Shown: one piece after another, positions 7,990 to 17,048 of the stretch
How positions within the stretch are numbered: the first letter of the stretch is position 1
Layout: each line of letters begins with the position of its first letter
NCBI GenBank assembly: GCA_900770635.1
Contig: CAAGLB010000103.1
Location: 1 to 36,763, forward strand
DNA from: an uncultured Alistipes sp.
GTDB lineage: Bacteria; Bacteroidota; Bacteroidia; Bacteroidales; Rikenellaceae
Direction: 5' to 3'
DNA length: 36,763 nt
Program-made: the position numbers and the translations under genes
The notes under the pieces: model-generated
The model's input: only the letters and a program-made list of their open reading frames with translations
What the model was told of the DNA's origin: nothing
Databases searched by the model: none

Positions 7990-8047
7990 CAAAGTTAATA
8001 TTTTTACAATAAATGGGAGCGTCGCAACTCTATTTTTTGTAACTTTG
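7990..8047. promoter_or_regulatory. Divergent -7-like boxes between sdaA and hemW
   Basis: A minus-strand TAACTTTG at 7990-7997 faces sdaA and a plus-strand TAACTTTG at 8040-8047 faces hemW. Neither has a good TTTG box 19-21 nt upstream, so both are weak predictions. If the hemW one is used, its mRNA would begin only about 5 nt before the ATG at 8059. Confidence 0.4.
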
Positions 8048-8058
8048 TAACCACTAAC

Positions 8059-9171
8059 ATGGCAACACTATATTTTCATATACCCTTCTGCAAACGTATA
8101 TGCTCCTACTGCGACTTCTACAAAGTAGGCGCCTTGGAGCTATTGCCCCGTGTTGTGGATAACCTACACCACGAGCTCGACAGGCGTAGCGACTATCTCA
8201 GCGAGCGTAGGCTGACATCCATATATTTCGGTGGCGGCACACCATCGCTGCTACACCCCAACGACATCGAGCAACTCATAAACCATGCCCGAGAAATATT
8301 TGACTTCTCAACGGTAGAGGAGATAACCATCGAGGCAAACCCCGACGACATAACAGAAGAGTATGCCGAAAACCTCGCAAAGACATCGGTAAATCGTGTT
8401 AGCCTTGGCATTCAGTCGTTCGACGACAGAGTGCTACAATTTATGAATCGTAGACATACGGGTGCAGAGGCTGAGGAGGCTGTTAAACGGCTGAGGGCCA
8501 TAGGCATAAATAACATATCGATAGACATAATATTTGGCGTTGCAGGCTTCGCCAACGACCATCTTGGCGAGTCGCTACGCCGTGCGATAGCTCTCGATGT
8601 GGAGCACATATCGGCCTACCACCTTACCGTCGAGGAGCGCACACGCTTAGGCCTTCTTGTGCGCAAGGGCGAGTACACGCCCATAAGCGACGAGGAGTCG
8701 GAACGAGAGTTTTTGAGGGTGCACGACACATTGGCAGATGCTGGCTACGACCACTACGAGGTGTCGAACTTCGCAAAGCAGGGGCAGCGAGCACGCCACA
8801 ACTCGGCATATTGGCAATGCATAGAGTATTTAGGCATAGGTCCTGGTGCTCACTCATTTAGCGGCAACAACCGCACATGGTGCATATCATCTGCCAAGGA
8901 GTATGCCGAGGGCATATTTAGCTATGAGAGCGAGGAGCTAAGCACTGTGGACCACTACAACGAATACATCATGACCTCGCTGCGCACAAGCCAAGGTATC
9001 GACATTAAGCATATCGCTCAAAGGTTTGGAGATAAGATGGCCGCACACACAATTAAGGCAGCACAAGAGTGGATAGACTCGCAATGTATGATGTATCAGA
9101 ACGATAGACTCGCAATTCCAGCAACACGATTCCTTATATCGGATGCCATAATTGAATCATTTTTCGTCTAA
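8059..9171 (+). CDS. hemW: Radical SAM heme chaperone HemW
   Basis: A radical-SAM protein of the HemN superfamily that binds heme and is thought to deliver it to respiratory enzymes; 370 aa, the usual HemW length. The cluster motif is Cys11, Cys15, Cys18 in FCKRICSYCDF, and the following Phe at 20 fits the CxxxCxxCxF form. GGGTPS follows near residue 60, then the conserved TIEANPDD and VSLGIQSFDD segments, and a C-terminal HemN domain. HemW lacks features required of true coproporphyrinogen dehydrogenase (HemN), which is longer. The gene stands alone between sdaA (divergent) and the glycogen operon. Confidence 0.9.
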   Translation: MATLYFHIPFCKRICSYCDFYKVGALELLPRVVDNLHHELDRRSDYLSERRLTSIYFGGGTPSLLHPNDIEQLINHAREIFDFSTVEEITIEANPDDITEEYAENLAKTSVNRVSLGIQSFDDRVLQFMNRRHTGAEAEEAVKRLRAIGINNISIDIIFGVAGFANDHLGESLRRAIALDVEHISAYHLTVEERTRLGLLVRKGEYTPISDEESEREFLRVHDTLADAGYDHYEVSNFAKQGQRARHNSAYWQCIEYLGIGPGAHSFSGNNRTWCISSAKEYAEGIFSYESEELSTVDHYNEYIMTSLRTSQGIDIKHIAQRFGDKMAAHTIKAAQEWIDSQCMMYQNDRLAIPATRFLISDAIIESFFV

Positions 9172-9240
9172 TCGTTTGCATAATTGATTTTTTTGTTGTA
9201 ATTTTACTAAGCCTTTTTGGAGGCAACATCCACAAATTAT

Positions 9241-9280
9241 CTAATATAATGAACCAACCCCCTGGTTTTCATTATATTAG
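9241..9280. promoter_or_regulatory. 40-bp inverted repeat upstream of the glycogen operon
   Basis: CTAATATAATGAA (9241-9253) and TTCATTATATTAG (9268-9280) are perfect 13-nt arms, with an inner CCA / TGG pairing and a 2-nt asymmetry. No T-tract follows, which argues against a simple terminator of hemW. A TTTG box lies directly after it (9282-9285), so an operator next to the operon promoter is possible; no good -7 box is visible. Confidence 0.6.
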
Positions 9281-9332
9281 GTTTGACATATATCTTATTC
9301 ACTAAGAACAAAACTAATAAATATATACAAAT

Positions 9333-11363
9333 ATGTCAGGACTAAAATTCGACAAACGTGAATTAGGCAACTTGGAGTATTCGCTCGACAGAGAGATGTT
9401 GGCTACGGATCGTCGTGGCGGCTACATGAGTACTACTATCGTATGCTGCAACACACGTAAGTATCACGGCTTGATGGTAGCGCCCATCGACCAGAGCGAC
9501 CGCACATACGTGCTTCTATCGTCGCTCGACGAGACTCTAATCCAACACGACCAGTCGTTTAACCTCGCTCTGCACCGCTTTGAGGGTGTATATGAGCCTC
9601 GTGGCCACAAGTACATTACCGACTTTGAATATACCCCAACGCCAACCATCACCTACCGTGTGGGTGGCGCAGTATTGCGCAAGGAGCTCTTGTGGATTCA
9701 CAAACGCACACAGCTTATGATTCGCTATACGTTGGTTGATGCTCACTCTGAGACAACACTACGTCTACGTCCATTGCTCGCCTTCCGCGATAAGCACTCG
9801 CTATCGAAGGCAAACATGGAGGCTGATGGTCGTGCCTACCCTATCACATGCGGCGTTAAGTGTCGCTTGTACGATGGCTTCCCTTGGTTGCACATGCAGC
9901 TCGACAAGGCTGAGTCGGAGTTTATTGCTGCTCCCGACTGGTACTACAACTTCGAGTATCAGAAGGAGTTGCGTCGTGGCTATGAGGGCCACGAGGACCT
10001 GATGACAACAGGATATTTCGAGTTTAAGATTAAGAAGGGCGAGAGCGTGATATTCTCGGCTGCCACCGACCAGATGGCAACACCCGAAACAATAACAGAG
10101 GTATATAACGCAGCCTTGGCTCGCCGCACACATAAAATCGACTTCCTAAGCTGCCTCGAGCACTCAGCACGCCAGTTTATCATTCGTCGCCCAGACAACC
10201 GTGCTGAGGTTGTTGCTGGCTACCCTTGGTTTGGCTCATTCATGGAGGATACGTTCATGGCTCTCCCAGGCCTAACACTAACTCAGGGCCGCACAGAGGA
10301 GTGCATCGACGTTCTCGACACCGCTGTTCGTGACATCGAGGCAAGTGGCTTGCTCGAAGGTCGATATGTGCCTACGGCAGTAGATGCACCACTATGGCTA
10401 TACTACACCCTACAGCAGCTCGAGGGCCATGTCACACAGAAGGAGATATGGGCAAAGTATGGCAAGGTAATGAAGGGCATTTTGGAGGCCTTCCGTGCAG
10501 GATTTTATGAGGATATTCGCCTACACGACAATGGCCTTGTATGGGCATGGGCCGACCGTCCACTAACATGGATGGGCACAATCGTCGATGGCCAGGCACT
10601 AACACCACGTCGTGGCTACCCCGTAGAGTTGCAGGCATTGTGGTACAACGCCGTAAGCTACACCCTTGCACTTGCCAAGAAGCAGGGTGACAAGGAGTTT
10701 GTGGCAGAGTGGAAAGATATGCCAGCAAAGACCAAGAAGTCGTTTGTCGAGAAGTTCTGGTTGGAGGAGGAGGGCTACCTCGCCGACTATGTAAACTACG
10801 ACGAGGTGAACAAGTTTATACGTCCTAACATGGTTGTTGCTTGCGGCCTCGACTTCAAGATGCTTTCGGAGGAGCAGCTCGCACGCACACTCATAACCGT
10901 GCACCAGCACCTGCTCACACCTCGAGGCTTGCGCACACTATCGCCACGCAACCTACTCTACAAGTCGAACTACAACGAGGATCAGCGCTCGCAGGATCTT
11001 GCATCACGCAATGGCTCGGCATGGATTTGGCCTTTGACATTCTATGTTAAGGCATGCTTCGACCTTCGTGGCGAGGGCTTCGCAGCCGAGGCACGAGCAC
11101 TGCTCGATGCTTTCGACGATGAGCTTCAGACAAAGTGCGTAGGATCGATATCAGAGCGCTTCGAGGGCGATCCTCCACACAACCCACGAGGCGGCGTGTC
11201 GCATGCAACATCTGTTGCAGGATTGCTCTACATCAACCATCTTGTTGCAAAGTATGAGCCTAAGAAGCCAGCACGCAAGAGTTGCAAGAAGAGCGCAACT
11301 AAGGCCGAGGCCACAGCAGAGAAGCCTAAGAGAAAGTGTGTACGCAAGAGTGTTCAGAAGTAA
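9333..11363 (+). CDS. Glycogen debranching enzyme (amylo-alpha-1,6-glucosidase type)
   Basis: Hydrolyses alpha-1,6 branch points of glycogen in the cytoplasm; 676 aa. The N-terminal beta-rich domain (about 1-240; RRGGYMSTTIVCCNTRKYHGLMVAP near residue 27) matches the bacterial debranching N-terminal domain. The C-terminal (alpha/alpha) barrel-type domain (about 260-640) contains AGYPWFGSFMEDTFMALPGL and WIWPLTFYVKACFDLRGEGFA, as in the amylo-alpha-1,6-glucosidase family. An unusual tail of about 35 residues (KKPARKSCKKSATKAEATAE...) is rich in Lys/Arg/Ala and absent from the catalytic core. It is the first gene of an operon with a glycosyltransferase and a GH57 enzyme (gaps of 21 and 12 nt). 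Confidence 0.92.
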   Translation: MSGLKFDKRELGNLEYSLDREMLATDRRGGYMSTTIVCCNTRKYHGLMVAPIDQSDRTYVLLSSLDETLIQHDQSFNLALHRFEGVYEPRGHKYITDFEYTPTPTITYRVGGAVLRKELLWIHKRTQLMIRYTLVDAHSETTLRLRPLLAFRDKHSLSKANMEADGRAYPITCGVKCRLYDGFPWLHMQLDKAESEFIAAPDWYYNFEYQKELRRGYEGHEDLMTTGYFEFKIKKGESVIFSAATDQMATPETITEVYNAALARRTHKIDFLSCLEHSARQFIIRRPDNRAEVVAGYPWFGSFMEDTFMALPGLTLTQGRTEECIDVLDTAVRDIEASGLLEGRYVPTAVDAPLWLYYTLQQLEGHVTQKEIWAKYGKVMKGILEAFRAGFYEDIRLHDNGLVWAWADRPLTWMGTIVDGQALTPRRGYPVELQALWYNAVSYTLALAKKQGDKEFVAEWKDMPAKTKKSFVEKFWLEEEGYLADYVNYDEVNKFIRPNMVVACGLDFKMLSEEQLARTLITVHQHLLTPRGLRTLSPRNLLYKSNYNEDQRSQDLASRNGSAWIWPLTFYVKACFDLRGEGFAAEARALLDAFDDELQTKCVGSISERFEGDPPHNPRGGVSHATSVAGLLYINHLVAKYEPKKPARKSCKKSATKAEATAEKPKRKCVRKSVQK

Positions 11364-11384
11364 AACGTAAAAAAGAGATAATAT

Positions 11385-12704
11385 ATGAGAGTACTAATGT
11401 TCGGATGGGAGTTTCCTCCCCACATTGCCGGAGGTTTGGGTACTGCCTGCTACGGCATGACACAAGGTCTGGCTCGCAACGATGTGGAGGTTATCTTCGT
11501 CATGCCTAAGGCTTCGGGCGATGAGGACCAGAGCTTCGTTAAGGTTGTCAATGCCAGCGACATCGAGGCACGCTATTGCGACTCGAGCATCGAGGGTAGC
11601 GACGACATCATGCGCAAGATTTCGTTCATACATATCGACTCAAACATGGTCCCATACATCTCGCCAGAGGAGTGGGCAACATATCGTGAGGGATATGAGA
11701 AGACAGGCAAAAAATTCTGGGAGCGCAAGGGCGACAGCTGGACTCAGCGCTACACCTTCTCGGGCAAGTATGGCGCAAACATCATGGAGGAGGTTGCTCG
11801 CTATGCTGTTGTTGCGGCCGAGGTAGCACGACAGCTCGAGGGACAGTTCGATGTTATCCACGCCCACGACTGGTTGACATATTTCGCTGGTATCGCAGCT
11901 AAGCAGGTGTCGGGCAAGCCACTCGTTGTTCACATGCACGCCACATCGTTTGACCGCTCGTCGAGCGACAACATCGATACACGTGTCTACGAGATTGAGC
12001 GTGCAGGTATGGCAGCAGCAGATATGGTCATCGCCGTGTCGAACCTAACACGCAACATCGTAATCAATAAGTATAACATCGAGCCAGAGAAGGTTGTCGC
12101 TGTGCACAATGCTGTGCAGTTTGCCGAGAACGATAACCCTGTGCCTGAGCGAGGTGTGAAGGATAAGATCGTTACATTCCTCGGCCGTATCACCTTCCAG
12201 AAGGGTCCTGACTACTTCATCGAGGCGGCCGCTAAGGTGCTTGCACGAGTGCCTAACGTGCGCTTTGTGATGGCCGGCTCGGGAGATATGATGAACCACT
12301 GTATCCGTCGTGTGGCGCAGCTCGGCATCGCCGACAGATTCCACTTCACAGGCTTCCTCAAGGGCGACGACGTGCAGAAGATGTTCCAGCTCTCAGACGT
12401 ATATATCATGCCTTCGGTATCTGAGCCTTTCGGCATCTCGCCATTGGAGGCTATGCGCTCCAACGTGCCAACAATCATCTCACACCAGAGCGGTGTTGCC
12501 GAGGTTTTGGACTACGCCATTAAGGTTGACTATTGGGATGTTGACGCCATGGCAGATGCTATCTACGGTCTTATTACCTACCCTGCCCTCGCCAAGATGT
12601 TCTCGGAGAAGGGCTTGGAGGAGGTTAACAACCTCAAGTGGTTCAATGCTGCGATAAAGATTAAGGATGTATATCAGCAGGCTATCGATAAGTGTAACAA
12701 ATAA
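11385..12704 (+). CDS. Glycosyltransferase (GT4/glycogen synthase-like)
   Basis: Predicted to elongate alpha-glucan from a nucleotide sugar; 439 aa, GT-B fold. The N-terminus MRVLMFGWEFPPHIAGGLGTACYG contains the Gly-Gly-Leu-Gly donor-loop motif shared with glycogen and starch synthases. The C-terminal half has VTFLGRITFQKGPDYFIEAA, MAGSGDM and EPFGISPLE (near residue 346), the E-x7-E motif of retaining GT-B enzymes. The position between a debranching enzyme and a GH57 enzyme matches the conserved Bacteroidota glycogen cluster, which supports a role as glycogen synthase. UDP- or ADP-glucose preference cannot be read from sequence. Confidence 0.88.
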   Translation: MRVLMFGWEFPPHIAGGLGTACYGMTQGLARNDVEVIFVMPKASGDEDQSFVKVVNASDIEARYCDSSIEGSDDIMRKISFIHIDSNMVPYISPEEWATYREGYEKTGKKFWERKGDSWTQRYTFSGKYGANIMEEVARYAVVAAEVARQLEGQFDVIHAHDWLTYFAGIAAKQVSGKPLVVHMHATSFDRSSSDNIDTRVYEIERAGMAAADMVIAVSNLTRNIVINKYNIEPEKVVAVHNAVQFAENDNPVPERGVKDKIVTFLGRITFQKGPDYFIEAAAKVLARVPNVRFVMAGSGDMMNHCIRRVAQLGIADRFHFTGFLKGDDVQKMFQLSDVYIMPSVSEPFGISPLEAMRSNVPTIISHQSGVAEVLDYAIKVDYWDVDAMADAIYGLITYPALAKMFSEKGLEEVNNLKWFNAAIKIKDVYQQAIDKCNK

Positions 12705-12716
12705 AAAGTAAGATAT

Positions 12717-13895
12717 ATGAAGACAGTTTGTTTCTATTTTCAGGTTCACCAGCCCTGGCGTTTGAAGACCTATCGTTTCTTCCAGATGGGCAACGACCAC
12801 AACTATCTTGACGACTTTACAAATAGAGCTATCATGCAGAAGATTGCTCGCGAGTGCTATCTTCCGATGAACGCACTTCTCGAGAGCCTCATCAACGAGC
12901 ATAAGGGCGCTTTCAAGTGCACATTCTCAATCACAGGCTCTGCTGTTGAGCAGTTCAAGGCTTACGCTCCAGAGGTGTTGGAGTCGTTCAAGCGCTTGGC
13001 AGCTACCGGCTGCGTAGAGTTCCTCGCCGAGACCTACTCACACTCATTGTCGTCGCTCTACTCTGTTGACGAGTTCAAGCAGGAGGTTAAGCTTCACACA
13101 CAGATGCTCAAAGAGGAGTTCGGCGTTAAGCCAACAGCCTTCCGCAACACCGAGCTTATCTACTCCGACGATATCGCTAAGGCTGTTGAGGGCATGGGCT
13201 TCAAAACGATGTTGGCTGAGGGTGCTAAGCATATCCTCGGCTGGAAGTCGCCAAACTTCGTATATAGCGACGCTGTGGACAACAAGCTACGCCTGATGTT
13301 GCGCAACTACAAACTTTCTGACGACATCGCCTTCCGCTTCTCTAACGAGGGCTGGAACGAGTGGCCACTTACTGCTGATAAGTTCGCTGGCTGGGTAGCA
13401 TCCGAGACTGGCGACGTTGTCAACCTATTCATGGATTACGAGACCTTTGGCGAGCACCAGAAGGCATCGACAGGCATCTTCGACTTCATGAAGGCGCTCC
13501 CTGGCGCATTGCTCGGTACTGGCGAGTTGGAGTTCGCCACCGTGAGCGAGGCATCTAAGCGCTTGCAGCCTGTGGCAGTGTTGCACTGCCCATACGCTAT
13601 GTCGTGGGCTGACGAAGAGCGTGATGTTACCGCATGGCTTGGCAATGACCTCCAGAACGAGGCGTTCCGCAAGCTATATGCCCTTGCTCCAAAGGTCAAG
13701 AAGGTTAAGAACAAGGATTTCGACTTTGTATGGCACTTCATGCAGAACTCCGACCACTTCTACTATATGGCAACTAAGTGGTTCTCAGACGGTGACGTAC
13801 ACTCATACTTCAATCCTTACGGCTCGGCCTACGAGGCATTCATGAACTATATGAATGTCTTGGCCGACTTCGAGATTGAGCTTAACAAGCTATAA
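12717..13895 (+). CDS. Glycoside hydrolase family 57 alpha-amylase-like enzyme
   Basis: An intracellular alpha-glucan-acting enzyme, 392 aa, with no signal peptide. The N-terminal HQPWRLK near residue 14 is GH57 conserved region 1. ITGSAVEQF, AFRNTELIYSDD (probable nucleophile Glu) and LFMDYETFGEH (probable acid Asp) are the later conserved regions. It may cleave or transfer alpha-1,4 segments of glycogen; a branching activity cannot be excluded because some GH57 members are branching enzymes and no GH13 branching enzyme is seen here. It is the third and last gene of the operon, followed 2 nt later by a strong terminator. Confidence 0.9.
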   Translation: MKTVCFYFQVHQPWRLKTYRFFQMGNDHNYLDDFTNRAIMQKIARECYLPMNALLESLINEHKGAFKCTFSITGSAVEQFKAYAPEVLESFKRLAATGCVEFLAETYSHSLSSLYSVDEFKQEVKLHTQMLKEEFGVKPTAFRNTELIYSDDIAKAVEGMGFKTMLAEGAKHILGWKSPNFVYSDAVDNKLRLMLRNYKLSDDIAFRFSNEGWNEWPLTADKFAGWVASETGDVVNLFMDYETFGEHQKASTGIFDFMKALPGALLGTGELEFATVSEASKRLQPVAVLHCPYAMSWADEERDVTAWLGNDLQNEAFRKLYALAPKVKKVKNKDFDFVWHFMQNSDHFYYMATKWFSDGDVHSYFNPYGSAYEAFMNYMNVLADFEIELNKL

Positions 13896-13897
13896 TG

Positions 13898-13930
13898 AAA
13901 ATGGCTACCGCAATGGTAGCCATTTTTTTT
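13898..13930 (+). terminator. Intrinsic terminator of the glycogen operon
   Basis: A 12-bp stem AAAATGGCTACC / GGTAGCCATTTT with a 5-nt loop and a T-run to 13930. Confidence 0.95.
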
Positions 13931-13944
13931 GCGCATAGATAGAG

Positions 13945-13975
13945 AGATTAGGGAGCCCCTTAAACTCCTTAATCT
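13945..13975. repeat. Short inverted repeat of the TTAGGGA type
   Basis: AGATTAGGGAG (13945-13955) and CTCCTTAATCT (13965-13975) pair with one mismatch. The sequence resembles the inner arms of the repeat at 2426-2588 (TTAGGGA...; TCCCTAATCTTCC). Like that copy it lies just before 3'-end structured elements (here copy C). Confidence 0.55.
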
Positions 13976-13995
13976 ACCACCTAAATCAGCGCACT

Positions 13996-14125
13996 AATTT
14001 GTTGTTAGAAGGGTGCCGAGTGCCACACTCGGCAAAAATGGCGACGATGGGTAGTACTTAACGTACGTCCCATTGTCGCCATTTTTTTGTTAGGGGCCGC
14101 AATCGACCCCTTATCACAACAAATT
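13996..14125 (-). repeat. 3'-end structured element, copy C, behind gcvP
   Basis: Outer arms AATTTGTTGT (13996-14005) / ACAACAAATT (14116-14125). Inside are a side hairpin GCCGAGTG/CACTCGGC (14015-14033), a central terminator stem GGCGACGATGGG (14040-14051) / CCCATTGTCGCC (14069-14080) with apex GTAC (14054-14057) / GTAC (14063-14066), and a hairpin AGGGG/CCCCT (14092-14111). The central stem has T-runs on both sides, so it can terminate both strands. The element begins 7 nt past the gcvP stop codon. Confidence 0.8.
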
Positions 14126-14132
14126 CATGAAA

Positions 14133-16967
14133 TTACTCTTGGCAGCGGCAAACCAAATTACGATCGCCGTAGCCGTTGTCAATCTTTGTTACGTATGGGA
14201 AGAACTTGTTCTCAGCAATCCAAGCAAGTGGGAATGCTGCCTCGGTGCGAGAGTATGGGTGCGACCACTCGCCAGCAAGCTCGAGAGCTGTATGTGGAGC
14301 GTTCACAACAACATTGTCGGCATTACCCTCGGCTGCTGCTGCCTCGCACTCACGCTTAATCTTGATAAGCGACTCGATGAAGCGATCCATCTCGGCCTTA
14401 GACTCCGACTCAGTAGGCTCAACCATAAGTGTCTCATGCACAGGGAATGAGAGGGTTGGAGCGTGGTAGCCATAGTCCATAAGACGGTGAGCGATGTCGC
14501 CACAGTCGATATTGTAGTCGTGCTTGAAGCGAGTAAGGTCGAGAATCATCTCGTGACCTACACGGCCAGTCTCGCCAGAGTAGTAGGTCTTATACTCGTC
14601 CTTCAATGCTGACGACATGTAGTTAGCATTCACGATAGCCATCTCTGTTGAGCGACGCAAGCCCTCGAAGCCGAGCATGCGGATATAGCCATAAGTGATA
14701 GGGAGCAACATTGCAGAGCCCCAAGGAGATGAAGATACTGCGGTGATACCCTCCTCGCCACCTGTCTCCATGAGTGAGTGTGTAGGCAAGAACTTAACGA
14801 GGTGCTCAGCAACGCATACAGGACCTACGCCAGGGCCACCACCGCCGTGAGGCATAGCAAAGGTCTTGTGTAGGTTGAGGTGGCAGACGTCAGCACCTAT
14901 GTAGCCAGGATTAGTGAGGCCCACCTGAGCATTCATGTTAGCACCGTCCATATATACCTGACCACCAGCATCGTGTACAGCATCAACGATATCACGAATG
15001 CGGCTCTCGAAGACGCCGTGTGTAGATGGGTATGTCACCATCAAGCCACAAAGCTCTGATGAGTACTCCTCGGCCTTCTTCTTCAAATCCTCAACGTCGA
15101 TATTACCATTAGCATCACATGCCACAGTAACGATCTTCATGCCCGCCATAGCTGCTGATGCAGGGTTAGTACCATGTGCCGAAGATGGAATGAGGATGAT
15201 GTTACGATAGCCCTGGCCACGGCTCTGGTGGTAGGCACGAATCATCATAAGGCCTGCGTACTCGCCCGCAGCACCTGAGTTTGGCTGCAATGTACAACCT
15301 GCAAAGCCTGTGATTGTTGCGAGGTAGCTCTCGAGGTTAGCGATAAGCTCACGGTAGCCCTCAGTCTGGTCGGCAGGAGCAAATGGGTGAACATTCTGGA
15401 AGCCAGCCAATGATAGTGGCTGCATGAGCTGTGCTGCGTTGAGCTTCATGGTACATGAGCCGAGCGAGATCATAGAGTTCATGAGCGAGATATCTCGCAA
15501 CTCGAGCTTCTTGATATAGCGCATCATCTCAGTCTCTGTGCGGTATGAGTTGAAGATTGCCTCTGTGAAGAACTCTGTCTGGCGAGCAACCTCATCTGCG
15601 ATTGTAGCAGCCTCAACACGCTTAACAGCCTTAGCCTTCTTACCACGAGCCTCAGCAAAGATCTCTACGACGGTCTGAAGCTCAGCGTCGGTTGTCACCT
15701 CGTCGAATGACATACGTACGCAGTCGTCAGCTGGGTAGTAGAAGTTGATCTCACGTGCAAGGGCGATATCCTGGATTACAGAAGCCTCAGCCTCAACCTC
15801 CAAGGTGTCAAACAGAGCCTTTGTGCGTACTACATAGCCCATAGCCTCCAAGGCATTCTTCACGGTAACTGCTGCTGTGTGGGCGTTGAGTGCTGCACGC
15901 TGCAAGCCCTCCTTACCATTATATATACAGTAGAAACCTACCATAGATGCCATCAATGCCTGAGCGGTACAGATGTTAGATGTTGCCTTCTCACGCTTGA
16001 TGTGCTGCTCACGCATCTGCAATGACATACGCAAAGCCTTGTTGCCCAAACGGTCAACAGATACGCCGATGATACGGCCAGGCATCTGACGCTTGTATGA
16101 GTCACGTGTAGCCATGTAGCCAGCCGATGGGCCACCGAAGCCCATAGGGCAACCGAGGCGCTGAGTAGTACCCACAGCGATATCTGCACCCCACTCTGCT
16201 GGCGACTTCAACAATGCCAACGACAACAAATCTGCAACAGCAGTAACCAAAGCACCTGCCTCGTGAGCCTTAGCTGCGAAGGCTGCATAGTCACGTACCT
16301 CGCCATTAGCCGCTGGGAACTGAACGATAGCACCAAACTCCTTGCCTGTGAACTCGTATGATGCGAAGTCGTCACGGATAATCTCGATGCCGAAAGGCTC
16401 AGAGCGTGTTAGGAGCACGTCGAGGGTCTGTGGGAAGATGTTCTCGTCGATGAAGATCTGGTTGCGGCCCTGCTTAACGGCCTCACGTGAGCGTGATGCA
16501 TACATCATAAGCATAGCCTCGGCAGCAGCAGTAGCCTCGTCGAGCAATGAGCAGTTAGCCACCTCCATGCCTGTGAGCGAGAGGATTGCTGTCTGGTAGT
16601 TGAGCAATGCCTCCAAACGGCCCTGCGAAATCTCAGCCTGGTAAGGGGTATATGAGGTGTACCATGCAGGGTTCTCGAATACGTTGCGAGAAACAACAGC
16701 AGGAACTACGTTAGGATAGTAGCCCATACCGATGAACGAGCGGAGTGTGCGGTTCTTAGCTGCAAGTGCTGCGATGTGTGCTGCATACTCATACTCACTC
16801 ATTGCCTCAGGAAGGTCAAGAGCCTTCTTTAGGCGGATATTCTGAGGGATAACCTGCTGCAAGAGCTCCTCAACAGACTCTACACCAATTGTTGCGAGCA
16901 TCTGCTGAAGATCCTCCTTAGAGTTTAGACCTGTGTGACGGTCTACAAAACTATCAAAAGTTTTCAT
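14133..16967 (-). CDS. gcvP: Glycine dehydrogenase (decarboxylating), P-protein
   Basis: The PLP-dependent P-protein of the glycine cleavage system: it decarboxylates glycine and passes the aminomethyl group to lipoylated H-protein. At 944 aa it is the single-chain form. The PLP lysine lies in HLNLHKTFAMPHGGGGPG near residue 700. The N-terminal half contains CSLLDEATAAAEAM and RLGCPMGFGGPSAGYMATRD, typical of the family, and the C-terminal half MISLGSCTMKLNAAQLM and TLQPNSGAAGEYAGLM. The genes for T- and H-proteins are not adjacent. It lies 81 nt after the nucleoside kinase on the same strand; no clear TAnnTTTG box is visible in that gap, so read-through from the kinase is possible. Transcription probably ends in element C. 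Confidence 0.97.
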   Translation of the reverse strand: MKTFDSFVDRHTGLNSKEDLQQMLATIGVESVEELLQQVIPQNIRLKKALDLPEAMSEYEYAAHIAALAAKNRTLRSFIGMGYYPNVVPAVVSRNVFENPAWYTSYTPYQAEISQGRLEALLNYQTAILSLTGMEVANCSLLDEATAAAEAMLMMYASRSREAVKQGRNQIFIDENIFPQTLDVLLTRSEPFGIEIIRDDFASYEFTGKEFGAIVQFPAANGEVRDYAAFAAKAHEAGALVTAVADLLSLALLKSPAEWGADIAVGTTQRLGCPMGFGGPSAGYMATRDSYKRQMPGRIIGVSVDRLGNKALRMSLQMREQHIKREKATSNICTAQALMASMVGFYCIYNGKEGLQRAALNAHTAAVTVKNALEAMGYVVRTKALFDTLEVEAEASVIQDIALAREINFYYPADDCVRMSFDEVTTDAELQTVVEIFAEARGKKAKAVKRVEAATIADEVARQTEFFTEAIFNSYRTETEMMRYIKKLELRDISLMNSMISLGSCTMKLNAAQLMQPLSLAGFQNVHPFAPADQTEGYRELIANLESYLATITGFAGCTLQPNSGAAGEYAGLMMIRAYHQSRGQGYRNIILIPSSAHGTNPASAAMAGMKIVTVACDANGNIDVEDLKKKAEEYSSELCGLMVTYPSTHGVFESRIRDIVDAVHDAGGQVYMDGANMNAQVGLTNPGYIGADVCHLNLHKTFAMPHGGGGPGVGPVCVAEHLVKFLPTHSLMETGGEEGITAVSSSPWGSAMLLPITYGYIRMLGFEGLRRSTEMAIVNANYMSSALKDEYKTYYSGETGRVGHEMILDLTRFKHDYNIDCGDIAHRLMDYGYHAPTLSFPVHETLMVEPTESESKAEMDRFIESLIKIKRECEAAAAEGNADNVVVNAPHTALELAGEWSHPYSRTEAAFPLAWIAENKFFPYVTKIDNGYGDRNLVCRCQE

Positions 16968-17048
16968 TGTGTTAATTAGTTATTAGTTGTTTTTGGTTTT
17001 ATATCTCTATATTGGTTCGTCATAGATTATAACTCATAAAACAGAGTT

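Noticed and set aside
9172..9240. Terminator of hemW in the T-rich stretch after its stop
   Set aside because: There are T-runs but no convincing stem before them.
10432..10910. Antisense open frames within the debranching enzyme gene
   Set aside because: No family signature, no ribosome binding site, and composition explained by the biased codons of the plus-strand gene.
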